Source of the DNA: a virus
Virus record (IMG/VR): IMGVR_UViG_3300017708_000989
Location: 1 to 45,258 of that record
DNA length: 45,258 bases
Strand: one strand, 5' to 3'
Position numbers and translations under genes: made by a program. Below, piece after piece: positions 19,593 through 27,156 of the stretch. Positions within the stretch are counted from its first letter, which is position 1, and each line of letters begins with the position of its first letter. A model generated the notes under the pieces. The model ran no database searches, was not told the DNA's origin, and saw nothing but the letters and a program-made list of their open reading frames with translations.

Positions 19593-20408
19593 CTATGAAG
19601 ATTTACCACCAGAAGAATCTGCTTGATAAGATCCTGGTCTACTATAATCATAACTTGGATCCGATTCTGAAGTACTCTCTGTATATACGTCGTGTCTTGT
19701 AAGTTGTTTTGTTTCTGAAAAGCTTAATGATAATTCTATTGCTGTTGGTTGTCCATCTATAAAGAATGAATTACCTTCTGGATTCATTGTTGCTCCAACA
19801 CCAGTTAAATAACAATCGTGAATCATTGGCATGTATTTGTTTTCTTCTTCACCAATAAAGAATTGTATTTTAAATTTAGGTGGATACTTTAAAGAGAATA
19901 AACCTTCCTTCTTAGGATATAGGTATTTTCTAAAGAAGTTTTCTATACGTCTAGATTCTTCTGCTTCTTCTTTTGATTCAGGTACCATTTTAAATGTGAA
20001 TTCAAACTCTCTTAATGATACGCCTTCGAATGCTAATGCTGTTTGTGGGTTAAATGCTACACCTTGTTGCATTGCTGCTTTTGCGCTTAGACCACCAGCA
20101 TCACCAGTTATACCTTCAATAGCTTTTAAACTCATAACTGTAGCATCTGCAGTTCCCATACCCTCAAGTGCTGTTTTTCCTGACTTTAAATTAGCTGATA
20201 CAGTATTAGCAGCTGTTAATGCTCCTAAATCTACACCGGTATATGAAGCTCCGTCTTTGACAGCAAAGCTTGATGGTATGAACATATGGATTCTACTTAT
20301 CTCTGTTGGATCTGGTTTATGCTCACCTGTAAGAGAAAAACCGATGTGTGGCATATTATTGTCCGCATCTGCGCGTAATGATCTTGGGAAAGTTAATATT
20401 GAAGCCAT
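19593..20408 (-). CDS. Baseplate tail-tube cap protein, gp48-like
   Basis: 271 residues. The C-terminal part (FKIQFFIGEEENKYMPMIHD, YLTGVGATMNPEG, and ELSLSFSETKQLTRHDV) matches the tube-cap proteins of marine T4-like phages, which combine a tail-tube fold with an N-terminal extension. T4 gp48 has 364 residues and gp54 has 320, so this could be either; gp48 is preferred because the plus-strand tube-fold protein at 21497 is a candidate for the other. It is the first gene of the leftward baseplate unit and has a late promoter about 35 bases upstream. Confidence 0.65.
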   Translation of the reverse strand: MASILTFPRSLRADADNNMPHIGFSLTGEHKPDPTEISRIHMFIPSSFAVKDGASYTGVDLGALTAANTVSANLKSGKTALEGMGTADATVMSLKAIEGITGDAGGLSAKAAMQQGVAFNPQTALAFEGVSLREFEFTFKMVPESKEEAEESRRIENFFRKYLYPKKEGLFSLKYPPKFKIQFFIGEEENKYMPMIHDCYLTGVGATMNPEGNSFFIDGQPTAIELSLSFSETKQLTRHDVYTESTSESDPSYDYSRPGSYQADSSGGKSS

Positions 20409-20420
20409 ATAAATACCTGT
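20408..20420 (+). promoter_or_regulatory. Late promoter for the rightward unit (gp4)
   Basis: TATAAATA at 20408-20415 gives a predicted start at 20421 and a 29-base leader before gp4. Its box overlaps the start codon region of the opposing tail-cap gene. Confidence 0.7.
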
Positions 20421-20437
20421 ATAAAATTATTAATTAT

Positions 20438-20450
20438 AGGTTTATTTATA
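20438..20450 (-). promoter_or_regulatory. Late promoter for the leftward baseplate unit
   Basis: TATAAATA at 20450-20443 on the minus strand gives a predicted start at 20437 and a 29-base leader before ATG 20408. It faces back across the rightward promoter, so the two transcripts overlap at their 5' ends. Confidence 0.7.
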
Positions 20451-20902
20451 TGAGTTACAAAGGCAAATACACAATTAAAAACAAATCTAAATATGCAGGG
20501 GATTCTAATAAGGTTGTATATCGATCTTTATGGGAAAGACAAGCATTTAGATGGTGCGAAGATAACCCAAATATCAAATTTTGGAATAGCGAAGAAGTAG
20601 TTATACCTTATAAATGGCAGGTTGATGGAAGATTACACAGATATTATGTTGATTTATTAATAGAAATGAAGAATGGTGATGTATATCTTGTAGAAATTAA
20701 ACCTAAAAAAGATACAGTTCCACCTAAAGCAAAAAGAAAAACAAAGAAACATCTAAGGGAAGTAACAACATTTATTAAAAATACAGATAAATGGAACGCA
20801 GCTAACCAATTTGCTGAAAAGAAAGGGTGGAAATTTCAAGTATGGACAGAAGATACTTTAAAGAATTTAGGTATCAAACTACTATCAGGAAAGCATAAAT
20901 AG
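20450..20902 (+). CDS. 4: Head completion protein gp4
   Basis: 150 residues from ATG 20450. Motifs match the gp4/TnsA-like nuclease fold: VVYRSLWERQAFRWCEDNPN, WNSEEVVIPY, DGRLHRYYVDLLIEM, VYLVEIKPKKDT and WNAANQFAEKKGWKF. Putative catalytic residues are the Glu of WERQ, the Asp of YYVDL and the Glu-x-Lys of VEIKPK. T4 gp4 (150 residues) acts after DNA packaging so that tails can join heads. I chose this start rather than the in-frame ATG at 20348 because it lies beyond both promoters, has AGG nine bases upstream, and gives the family length. Confidence 0.9.
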   Translation: MSYKGKYTIKNKSKYAGDSNKVVYRSLWERQAFRWCEDNPNIKFWNSEEVVIPYKWQVDGRLHRYYVDLLIEMKNGDVYLVEIKPKKDTVPPKAKRKTKKHLREVTTFIKNTDKWNAANQFAEKKGWKFQVWTEDTLKNLGIKLLSGKHK

Positions 20903-20906
20903 TACT
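20894..20906 (+). promoter_or_regulatory. Near-consensus late promoter at the gp4 stop
   Basis: CATAAATA (20894-20901) is followed by GTACT and then ATG 20907, the same box-to-ATG spacing as the leaderless promoters at 15221 and 38446. The first base departs from TATAAATA, and the box overlaps the last codons and stop of gp4. Confidence 0.4.
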
Positions 20907-21494
20907 ATGGCAAGTTTATTTGATACTTTACAAGCTCAAGCGTTCCGTGCAGGTGTCACGGCTAGAACCAATGCTAGTAAAAAGTGGTTCGCTGCTAATG
21001 TTAAAAAATTAGGACAGGTAAATCGTACATCTTTATTGAAAGATGATGCTTTAGAACCAACAGCAAGAAATATTGCCGGTAATATGTACATGTATTTTTA
21101 CGATCCAAAATATAAAGACGAACTACCATACTATGATAGGTTTCCATTAACTATAATGGTTGAGCCTGCAAAGGGTGGATTTTATGGATTAAATCTACAT
21201 TATCTAAAGCCAACAATACGTGCAGCTTTCCTAGATGAATTAATGAAAACAGCGCCACAAAAGATTACAGATAGAAGTAGAATTAGAGCAAGATATAAAT
21301 TGTTAGCAAGCAGTAAAAAATATAAAGAGTTTAAACCTTGTTTTAAACATTATTTAACAGAACATATTAAGTCTAAATTAGTTAGAGTACCTATGTCTGA
21401 ATGGGAAGTAGCTATATTCTTACCGACAGAACAATTTAAGAAGAAAGGTAAAGCTGCAGTTTGGGCTGATTCAAATAAAATAGCCAGGAGCTAA
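20907..21494 (+). CDS. Conserved protein of the head/tail completion cluster, function unknown
   Basis: 195 residues, basic. The centre holds a conserved-looking motif (MYMYFYDPKYKDELPYYDRF, then GGFYGLNLHYLKPTIRA) that recurs in marine T4-like genomes; the C-terminal half is Lys-rich. T4 has genes 3 and 2 beside gene 4 (tail completion and DNA-end protection), so one of those roles is possible, but I cannot show homology. The only Shine-Dalgarno-like sequence (AGGAAAG) is 13 bases from the start, so coupling to gp4 or leaderless initiation from the adjacent CATAAATA box is likely. Confidence 0.75.
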   Translation: MASLFDTLQAQAFRAGVTARTNASKKWFAANVKKLGQVNRTSLLKDDALEPTARNIAGNMYMYFYDPKYKDELPYYDRFPLTIMVEPAKGGFYGLNLHYLKPTIRAAFLDELMKTAPQKITDRSRIRARYKLLASSKKYKEFKPCFKHYLTEHIKSKLVRVPMSEWEVAIFLPTEQFKKKGKAAVWADSNKIARS

Positions 21495-21496
21495 GA

Positions 21497-22132
21497 ATGA
21501 ATATAGATAATTTAAAATCGACAATAGCAAAGAAAGGTGGATTAGCTCCGTCAAATAGATTCAATGTTATATTTGCACCACCTGCAGTTTCTTTGTTAAA
21601 CCTAAATGTAGAAAATATAATCGGGTCAGTTATTTCAGGTAACTTTAATGCTGGTAATTTATTAAACGACCCAAGAGATATATCCATACTTTGTAAATCA
21701 GTTACATTACCAGGAAGAACACTTTCTACATTCGAACATGACCACGACAGACAACAAAACAAATACCCATATACATTTATCGATGAGGATGTAACAATGA
21801 CATTCCATCTAACAAATGATTATTATATGAGAAATATGCTTGAGCAATGGCAGTCAGGCATATTTAATACCGAATCATATGTCGCAGGATTTAAAAATGA
21901 TTATTCTGTGGACGTGATAATCCAGCAATTAAACCAGAAGAATATTCCGGTTTATGGGGTTAAGTTAGAAAAAGCTTATCCAGTTTCTTATGAATCGATA
22001 ACTTTAGATAACAGCTCTGAAAATGCTGTAAATGAAATGAGCGTAACTTTTGCTTACAATAAATTTGTACCTGAAGGACCATTAAGTTCTACAGGCTCAG
22101 CAATAAGAAGCGCAATTGATAGTATACTATAG
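21497..22132 (+). CDS. Tail-tube-fold protein (gp54- or gp19-like)
   Basis: 211 residues. The pattern is that of contractile tail tube proteins: N-terminal SNRFNVIFAPPAV, a ISILCKSVTLPGRTLST strand ('CKxxTLPG'), DEDVTMTFHLTNDYYMRNML with EQWQ, and a C-terminal YPVSYESITLDNSSENA followed by NEMSVTFAYNKF. T4 gp19 has 163 residues and gp54 has 320. With gp26/gp51 just downstream and the tube cap nearby, a baseplate tube-initiator role (gp54) is plausible; a second tube paralogue is the alternative. AGGAGCTAAGA precedes the ATG. Confidence 0.7.
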   Translation: MNIDNLKSTIAKKGGLAPSNRFNVIFAPPAVSLLNLNVENIIGSVISGNFNAGNLLNDPRDISILCKSVTLPGRTLSTFEHDHDRQQNKYPYTFIDEDVTMTFHLTNDYYMRNMLEQWQSGIFNTESYVAGFKNDYSVDVIIQQLNQKNIPVYGVKLEKAYPVSYESITLDNSSENAVNEMSVTFAYNKFVPEGPLSSTGSAIRSAIDSIL

Positions 22133-22145
22133 GAGATAAAATATT

Positions 22146-22856
22146 ATGGCTTTGCCAGTAGTGAAAGGCTCTCGTTATACGACGATATTACCGTCGACCG
22201 GAGCCGAAATTGAATACAGACCTTATAATGTAGGGGAAGAAAAGTTATTAATGGTAGCTTTAGAATCGAAAGATCAAAGTATGATTATTCGAACATTGAG
22301 AGATGTTATGGAAGGATGCATATATGATACAGTAGATTTTAGTAAGTTTACTATTTTTGATTTTGAAAAATTATTCTTAGCTTTACGTGCTAAGTCTGTA
22401 GGTGAGATCGTTGATTTAGAACTTAAGTGTCAAGAGAAAGAGTGTAATTCAGTCACTCCAGTATCTGTAAACTTAGAAGAAATAAATTTATCGGATCTTC
22501 CAGAAAGTAACACTATTATCATAGATAATGATATAGGCGTTACGCTTAGATATCCTGGAATCCAGGATGTAGAAAAATATGATGAAGAGCATCTTCAGAA
22601 ACCTGAAGGCGCATTTGATATGGTTATTGATTGTATTGATACAATATTTGATGAAGAAGGTGTTTATAATTGTAAAGATGAACCAAGAGAATCGGTTGAA
22701 GGATTTCTGAATAATTTAAGTTCAGCACAATTCAAAAAGATTTCTTCTTTTTTTGAAAAGACACCAACTTTGACTCACAACATAGAGTATAAATGTGTTA
22801 AGTGTGGTAAAGAAAACGACATAGAACTAAAAGGTCTACAAAGTTTTTTTACCTAG
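22146..22856 (+). CDS. 26: Baseplate hub assembly protein gp26 (T4_baseplate family)
   Basis: 236 residues. The sequence IEYRPYNVGEEKLLMVALES, then FEKLFLALRAKSVGEIVDLE, is the recognisable core of the gp26/T4_baseplate family of marine T4-like phages (T4 gp26 has 208 residues). Four cysteines in two pairs, C-x4-C (about residue 98) and C-x2-C near the C-terminus (CVKCG), could bind zinc. The gene ends in a T7 run followed by ACC TAG; a -1 shift there would fuse it to the gp51-like frame. AGGAGA lies upstream of the start. It acts as a tail-assembly chaperone or hub factor, not necessarily in the mature virion. Confidence 0.88.
   Translation: MALPVVKGSRYTTILPSTGAEIEYRPYNVGEEKLLMVALESKDQSMIIRTLRDVMEGCIYDTVDFSKFTIFDFEKLFLALRAKSVGEIVDLELKCQEKECNSVTPVSVNLEEINLSDLPESNTIIIDNDIGVTLRYPGIQDVEKYDEEHLQKPEGAFDMVIDCIDTIFDEEGVYNCKDEPRESVEGFLNNLSSAQFKKISSFFEKTPTLTHNIEYKCVKCGKENDIELKGLQSFFT
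22844..22850 (+). promoter_or_regulatory. Putative -1 ribosomal frameshift site (T_TTT_TTT)
   Basis: The last gp26 codons read AGT TTT TTT ACC TAG, giving a T TTT TTT slippery heptamer one codon before the stop. Slipping back one base continues TAC CTA GGC into a 65-codon open frame. A weak hairpin (TAGTCT 22870-22875 / AGACTA 22890-22895) lies 20 bases downstream and could act as a stimulator. Confidence 0.75.
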
Positions 22857-23047
22857 GCCTCTCGCATGATAGTCTAGTTAACCATTACAAGACTAATTTT
22901 GCAATGATGCAACACCACGGTTATTCGTTAACCGAACTTGAAGGTATGGTGCCATGGGAGAGGGAAATTTATATTGCTCTCCTGCAAGATCATATCAAGA
23001 AGGAGAACGAAAGAGTGCAGCAACAGAATGCAAAAATGAGGAAATAG
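22850..23047 (+). CDS. 51: gp51-like hub assembly segment, expressed by -1 frameshift from gp26
   Basis: 65 codons ending in TAG at 23045-23047, with no start codon near its beginning. The encoded sequence (SHDSLVNHYKTNFAMMQHHG, YSLTELEGMVPWEREIYIAL) is the characteristic gp51-like motif set of marine T4-like phages. Through the slippery site at 22844 it would give a fusion of about 300 residues: 235 from gp26 plus 65 here. This parallels the G/GT and Mu/P2 tail-chaperone frameshifts. Two internal ATGs at about 22907 have no ribosome site, so frameshifting is the better explanation. Confidence 0.8.
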   Translation, partial: YLGLSHDSLVNHYKTNFAMMQHHGYSLTELEGMVPWEREIYIALLQDHIKKENERVQQQNAKMRK

Positions 23048-23049
23048 AA

Positions 23050-23433
23050 ATGAATCAACCAACAGGACAGTTTCATGGTGACATGGACAGAAATGAAGTT
23101 GAAATAGATCTTAAAAAGTTTATGGCTATGGTCACCGAGATTGGTGAATTGAAACAAGAAATATTTGAATTAACAACAAACGATAGAAAAAACCCATGGC
23201 AAAAATGGGTGTTTGCAGCTAAGACATTAGACGCATGGAGAATTATTCCAAGAGCATTCTTGGGTATTTACATGTATCTTTTATATTACGCTACATTCTG
23301 GTTTATGGAACTACCAGAACCAACATTAGAACAATCTGGTCTTATCAGTATCTTAGTAGGTGCAGGTGCGGCATGGTTTGGTCTATATGTAAATTCAGCA
23401 GCTAAAGAACACGGGGATAGTAATCCTAACTAA
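23050..23433 (+). CDS. Small two-helix membrane protein, possible holin
   Basis: 127 residues from ATG 23050, three bases after the gp51 stop. The N-terminal half is soluble and charged (NEVEIDLKKFMAMVTEIGEL). Two hydrophobic segments follow, at about residues 73-92 (FLGIYMYLLYYATFWFM) and 100-122 (LISILVGAGAAWFGLYVNSA), with a short charged tail. This layout resembles phage holins of the GTA-holin type, but a membrane-associated tail-assembly role is equally open given its place between gp51 and the tape measure. A longer frame from 22954 overlaps gp51 and is unlikely. Confidence 0.7.
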   Translation: MNQPTGQFHGDMDRNEVEIDLKKFMAMVTEIGELKQEIFELTTNDRKNPWQKWVFAAKTLDAWRIIPRAFLGIYMYLLYYATFWFMELPEPTLEQSGLISILVGAGAAWFGLYVNSAAKEHGDSNPN

Positions 23434-23443
23434 GAGAAAGTAA

Positions 23444-25237
23444 ATGGCAGACGACGATAAAAAGAATCCGGCACCACCACAAAAGCCCATAGAAAAAAGA
23501 AAGGAAAAGAAACCAGCGGTTGATCCTACTGTAGGCAATATTGATAAAGGTGTCCAAGATGCAAATAAAAACTTGGATGCTCTTATCCAAAGAAGTGGAC
23601 AGGTTTCTAATAGAGCAGAACAAAGAGCGGATTTATTATTACAGGCTGCCGATGCCCAGAAGAAGATAGACGAATTAGCTGAAAGTGGCAGAGCTAAAGA
23701 TGCTGCAGATATGCAGAAAGCTTTGGATGAAACATCTAAATTATTAAAAGGTTCTAAAAATGATATAGCTATAGGAAATAGGTTAGCTGAATTAGCTCAG
23801 ATAAACTCTAATACTTCTGACCTAATAGAAAAATATGGTTCAAAAGAAGAACAAGAATCTAAAGAAAACTTATCTGGCATAAATGGTATTATAACAAAGC
23901 TAGATGACCAAAAGAAAGCTTTAGAAGATGATACTTTAAATCAGGATTTAGGTAGACAACTTAAAAAGCTTGGTGGGGTATTCGGCCAATTTTCTACAAA
24001 AGAAACAAAAGAGCTACAGAAAGCTTATGATGATGCTAATGCACAACTAGAAGATGCTATAGCTAAAGGCGATGAGTCAGCCGCGGCAGCTGCAAGAGAA
24101 CAAATTGAAGCTATTAGTAAAGGCGCAGAATCAGAAGAGAATCGTAGAGAAGCTCAAAAGTTAAACGAAGAAGCTAACTCTAGATTATTGCAGATTGCTA
24201 ATGGTATGGAAAACATGGGCGATAAGATCGATGGTGCTGTTATGGCTGGTGCTAAAGGCGCTGGATTCTTAGCAGGATTAACTGGGCTAGCCTTATTGTT
24301 TATCGACCCAGAAACATTCCAGGCAGTTATGACAAGTATTATAGAAAAAGCTTCTATAGTATTTGATACAATCTATGCATTAGTAAGTGGAGATTTTGAT
24401 AGAGCTGGTACATTATTTAGCGAGAATATGGGATTATTCGGAAGTTTACTCGGTGGTATAATGCTATTATTTGCAGGTAAATTAATTAAACTTCTTGGTA
24501 CTGCATTAAAAATTGCTAGAGGATTCAGGATCTTTATGATGGGAACATTTATCCCAACATTGATTGGAATGTTTAGTGCTATGATTACTGCTTTAACCCC
24601 AATTGTAATTGCAATGGCTCCGATATTAGTTCCAGTACTAGCTATTATGGCATTAGTCGGTGGTCTTTATCTTGGATTTAAGAAGCTGCAAGAATCGTTA
24701 GGGCCAGGTGCAAGTATAATGGATACGTTAAAAGTTGGAATGTTATATTTTATAGATTTCTTATCGATGATTGTAAATGGTATTACATATATCCCGAGAA
24801 AATTAATAGGATTCTTAGGCAAGCGAGCAGCTAAATGGATATTAGGTGATGACTTTGATACATCGGCATTAGATGCTATATCTGAAGGATTAGATACCGG
24901 AAGAGGTGCAAGAGCAGCTGCAGAAATAAAAGCTAAGAATGAAGCTGCTGCAGCAGAAGAAGCAGCCAAATCACCAGAAGAAGAATTTGTTCCTACTACC
25001 ATGACCGAAGAAGAATTAATGGCTCAGGTAAATGCTAAAACCACTATTGATGGTGCAGCTATATCACAAAGCTCTGCAGACTTACAAGCTGATCAACAAA
25101 CAGCATCAAATAATGTAAGTGTTTCAACCGTTACATCAACTCCAACAACAACAAACAATCAGGTAATTCAATCGAATGTTACCCATATGCTACCTTCTGC
25201 AGCTTCAGCAGTACTAGGTGGCGCTTCCAGCAGATAA
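23444..25237 (+). CDS. Tail tape-measure / hub protein, gp29-like
   Basis: 597 residues, almost the length of T4 gp29 (590), which sets T4 tail length. The first 240 residues are Lys/Glu/Ala-rich helix with coiled-coil character (QRADLLLQAADAQKKIDELA). The middle (about 260-420) is hydrophobic with several potential membrane segments, as expected for a tape measure that enters the host membrane. The C-terminus is Ala/Glu- then Thr/Asn-rich. Similarity to gp29 is by architecture, length and position rather than by clear motif. A bidirectional terminator follows directly. Confidence 0.65.
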   Translation: MADDDKKNPAPPQKPIEKRKEKKPAVDPTVGNIDKGVQDANKNLDALIQRSGQVSNRAEQRADLLLQAADAQKKIDELAESGRAKDAADMQKALDETSKLLKGSKNDIAIGNRLAELAQINSNTSDLIEKYGSKEEQESKENLSGINGIITKLDDQKKALEDDTLNQDLGRQLKKLGGVFGQFSTKETKELQKAYDDANAQLEDAIAKGDESAAAAAREQIEAISKGAESEENRREAQKLNEEANSRLLQIANGMENMGDKIDGAVMAGAKGAGFLAGLTGLALLFIDPETFQAVMTSIIEKASIVFDTIYALVSGDFDRAGTLFSENMGLFGSLLGGIMLLFAGKLIKLLGTALKIARGFRIFMMGTFIPTLIGMFSAMITALTPIVIAMAPILVPVLAIMALVGGLYLGFKKLQESLGPGASIMDTLKVGMLYFIDFLSMIVNGITYIPRKLIGFLGKRAAKWILGDDFDTSALDAISEGLDTGRGARAAAEIKAKNEAAAAEEAAKSPEEEFVPTTMTEEELMAQVNAKTTIDGAAISQSSADLQADQQTASNNVSVSTVTSTPTTTNNQVIQSNVTHMLPSAASAVLGGASSR

Positions 25238-25239
25238 AA

Positions 25240-25274
25240 AAAAGGCCAAGAATCCTATAGGACCTTGACCTTTT
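25240..25274. terminator. Terminator between the convergent tape-measure and gp32 genes
   Basis: AAAAGGCCAAG (25240-25250) pairs with CTTGACCTTTT (25264-25274), ten of eleven pairs, around a 13-base loop that itself contains TCCTATAGGA. Read leftwards the hairpin ends in an eight-T run, so it is a strong intrinsic terminator for gp32. Read rightwards it has only TTTT and would be weaker for the tape measure. Confidence 0.8.
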
Positions 25275-25279
25275 CCGAC

Positions 25280-25312
25280 CTGTAGTATTGAATACGTTAG
25301 ATTGTACTACAG
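25280..25312. other. Second hairpin in the same intergenic gap
   Basis: CTGTAGTA (25280-25287) and TACTACAG (25305-25312) form a perfect 8-base stem with a 17-base loop, just downstream of gp32. No T-tract follows on either strand. It may protect the gp32 mRNA 3' end. Confidence 0.5.
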
Positions 25313-25322
25313 ACCAACTAGC

Positions 25323-26252
25323 TTAACTCTCGTTCGCTAATTTGTTAAAGTAACTTAATGTATCATCCTCATCCGAAGAAGATTCCTCACCGGCGGGTAA
25401 TGATGGCTCAGGATCTGATGTCCCGACATTAAAGTTATTAGTAGTTTCCATCGTAGGAACAGGCGCAGTGGACATTGCTGCCATATCCGCACTGATCCCA
25501 GCGTCGACACCCAATACTCTATTAAGTTTAGCTTTAAGTTCATCATAACTTTTGTATTGTTTTGGATCTGTGAACTCACCTAATGAATATAGTTTCCCAT
25601 AAACATCTTGTAGTTGAGCTTCATCTCCATCATACAAAGGAGCAGGGGCTGAGAATTCTGATTTATCATAATTAACCCATCCGTCGACTTTTCTAATTTT
25701 AATTTTAAAGTCTGCACCTTCCCAGAAGTCATATGGATTTACAGGTGATTCATCGGCATATTGTGGTTGCATAGCATCCATAATTTTGTCGAAGATTCTT
25801 TTACCAAATTGGTAAAGTTTTACCTGCCCATTATTCTGTGGGTTTTCAGGATCGTTAATTACGAGAATGTTGGAAACATAATGTAACCTTCTTTTTCTTT
25901 CTCTCGCCAAAGCTTTATCCTCGTCTCTACCAGTATTCCAAAGAACCGTATTCGACTCTGATACAGGATCAGGTTGATTTATAGAGGTTAAAGATTTTTC
26001 AATATACCATTGACCGTTAGGACCTTTGAATCCGTGGTCCCAGTATCTTACCCAAGGAAGATCTTCACCTTCTTTGGCAGGTAAGAATCTGATTACCGCG
26101 TAACCGTTTCCTGCTTTGTCTCTAGTAGGTTTCCAAAGTCTGTTATCTTCATAAGAAGTATTCTCAGCTTTTGGGGTGGATACAGCTTCTGCTGCTTTTA
26201 CGAGTTTGTCGATAGACGAGCCTCGTGCGCTCTTTAAGTTTTCAAATGACAT
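25323..26252 (-). CDS. 32: Single-stranded DNA-binding protein gp32
   Basis: 309 residues (T4 301). The OB-fold core is clear: YAVIRFLPAKEGEDLPWVRY, ILVINDPENPQNNGQVKLYQ, then FGKRIFDKIMDAM, matching T4 [29 protein letters not shown]. The N-terminal basic region and the acidic C-terminal tail (EESSSDEDDTLSYFNKL), which in T4 recruits replication partners, are present. The T4 zinc site (His plus three Cys) is missing: the corresponding stretch has no cysteine. It binds ssDNA at the fork and works with the adjacent gp59. A sigma70-like promoter lies within the end of gp59, and a strong terminator follows. Confidence 0.95.
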   Translation of the reverse strand: MSFENLKSARGSSIDKLVKAAEAVSTPKAENTSYEDNRLWKPTRDKAGNGYAVIRFLPAKEGEDLPWVRYWDHGFKGPNGQWYIEKSLTSINQPDPVSESNTVLWNTGRDEDKALARERKRRLHYVSNILVINDPENPQNNGQVKLYQFGKRIFDKIMDAMQPQYADESPVNPYDFWEGADFKIKIRKVDGWVNYDKSEFSAPAPLYDGDEAQLQDVYGKLYSLGEFTDPKQYKSYDELKAKLNRVLGVDAGISADMAAMSTAPVPTMETTNNFNVGTSDPEPSLPAGEESSSDEDDTLSYFNKLANES

Positions 26253-26315
26253 TTTTATTCTCCATGTACACTGTATTAATTGAATTATCCACTTTATTCA
26301 TAATATAATGAGTAT

Positions 26316-26344
26316 ATTATACCACACTCCTATGGTTTTGTAAA
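26316..26344 (-). promoter_or_regulatory. Early-type promoter for gp32
   Basis: TTTACA (26344-26339), a 17-base spacer ending TGG, and TATAAT (26321-26316). The -35 box overlaps the last codons of gp59. The leader to gp32 is about 55 bases. Confidence 0.8.
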
Positions 26345-26920
26345 CCCTTTTTTGATTATGTCTACACATTTAATCTTATTAAAGTCTACAAAAGGTTTAT
26401 ATTTCATAATCTTTCTAGAGATATCTGGCCAAATAATTGTCTCAGTTATCTTCTTTCCTTCACGGTCCATAAACCCTAATATTGAATCCAGAATAACAAC
26501 AGTCTCTAAACTAATCTCTTCTCTCATCAATAATTTTATTATCAATGGATGGGTTTGTTTTGCTTCAAAGAAGCTATCAAACTCTTTATCCATATCTACT
26601 AAACTATTTATATCTTTTTGAAACTCACGATGTATGCTCTCGCGAACTCTCATATGTTCTTTAAAGTTAGTTTCACCACCTTCATTTAACATATCACCAA
26701 CATAGCTTACCCCGTTTTTAAAGTTTGCTATATAATATTGTAACAATTTATCATCATAGTTCTTAGCTAGTTTGGCAAAGAAGTATTTATCTTTCCTTGC
26801 AAAGAATGATTTAGATGATACGTTGGATTTAAAATTATACTTAACTGCATCATAGCTGTCTTGTTCGAAATGCAACTTAAGTGCATTGTACATACTATAT
26901 GCATCAAAGGGTTGCATCAT
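26330..26920 (-). CDS. 59: Helicase loader gp59
   Basis: 196 residues (T4 217). Matches to T4 gp59 include DAYSMYNALKLHFEQDSYDA, VKYNFK, then FFARKDKYFFAKLAKNY (T4 KRRDKYFFQKLSEKY) and a C-terminal SLETVVILDSILGFMDRE (T4 SFETFILLDSFLNIID). It loads the gp41 helicase on gp32-coated forks. It lies directly upstream of gp32, as in T4, and overlaps gp33 by ATGA. Confidence 0.9.
   Translation of the reverse strand: MMQPFDAYSMYNALKLHFEQDSYDAVKYNFKSNVSSKSFFARKDKYFFAKLAKNYDDKLLQYYIANFKNGVSYVGDMLNEGGETNFKEHMRVRESIHREFQKDINSLVDMDKEFDSFFEAKQTHPLIIKLLMREEISLETVVILDSILGFMDREGKKITETIIWPDISRKIMKYKPFVDFNKIKCVDIIKKGFTKP
26605..26612 (-). promoter_or_regulatory. Possible late promoter inside gp59, upstream of gp32
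   Basis: A perfect minus-strand TATAAATA lies within the gp59 coding sequence, about 350 bases before gp32. T4 gene 32 is also served by promoters within its upstream genes, which makes this plausible, but a chance match in AT-rich coding DNA cannot be excluded. Confidence 0.35.
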
Positions 26921-27156
26921 ACTGGTAATGTATTTCCCTTCTTTTCTTTGATTAGGTTTAATCCTTGTGCTTCTGCAGTAACTTTTTCTTTTAAAGAATC
27001 AGATAGAAGTTTCTTTATATTGCTATAATCCATTCCTCTTTTCTCTATGATAAAATTCATTGCATCCATATATGACATATTATTTTTAGCAACCAGAGTT
27101 TCTACTCCTGCACTAAATCTTTTCTTAGTCATAATCTTTTCTTCTAATATATCCAT
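26917..27156 (-). CDS. 33: Late transcription co-activator gp33
   Basis: 79 residues. The pattern FSAGVETLVAKNNMSYMDAM, then IKKLLSDSLKEKVTAEAQGL and NLIKEKKGNTLPV, matches the short gp33 proteins of marine T4-like phages, with the hydrophobic C-terminal motif that contacts the sliding clamp. In T4, gp33 (112 residues) binds the RNA polymerase flap and connects the gp55 sigma to gp45 for late transcription. The many TATAAATA promoters here are its expected targets; gp55 and gp45 are outside the window. ATG 27156 is used here; an in-frame ATG at 27132 is possible. Confidence 0.75.
   Translation of the reverse strand: MDILEEKIMTKKRFSAGVETLVAKNNMSYMDAMNFIIEKRGMDYSNIKKLLSDSLKEKVTAEAQGLNLIKEKKGNTLPV

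Noticed and set aside
19831-20412. 193-codon plus-strand frame opposite the tail-cap gene
   Set aside because: The minus strand encodes a clear tail-cap protein with a promoter; the plus frame has no ribosome site and ends at the gp4 promoter region.
20348-20449. Extension of gp4 to an upstream ATG at 20348
   Set aside because: It would run through both late promoters and the opposing coding sequence; ATG 20450 gives the T4 gp4 length and has AGG upstream.
22954-23049. Extension of the small membrane protein to ATG 22954
   Set aside because: It overlaps the gp51 frame entirely and lacks a ribosome site; ATG 23050 follows the gp51 stop by three bases.
25240-25312. Origin of replication or attachment site between the convergent genes
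   Set aside because: The hairpin with a T-run explains it as a terminator; no iterons, DnaA-like boxes or tRNA-like att core are visible.
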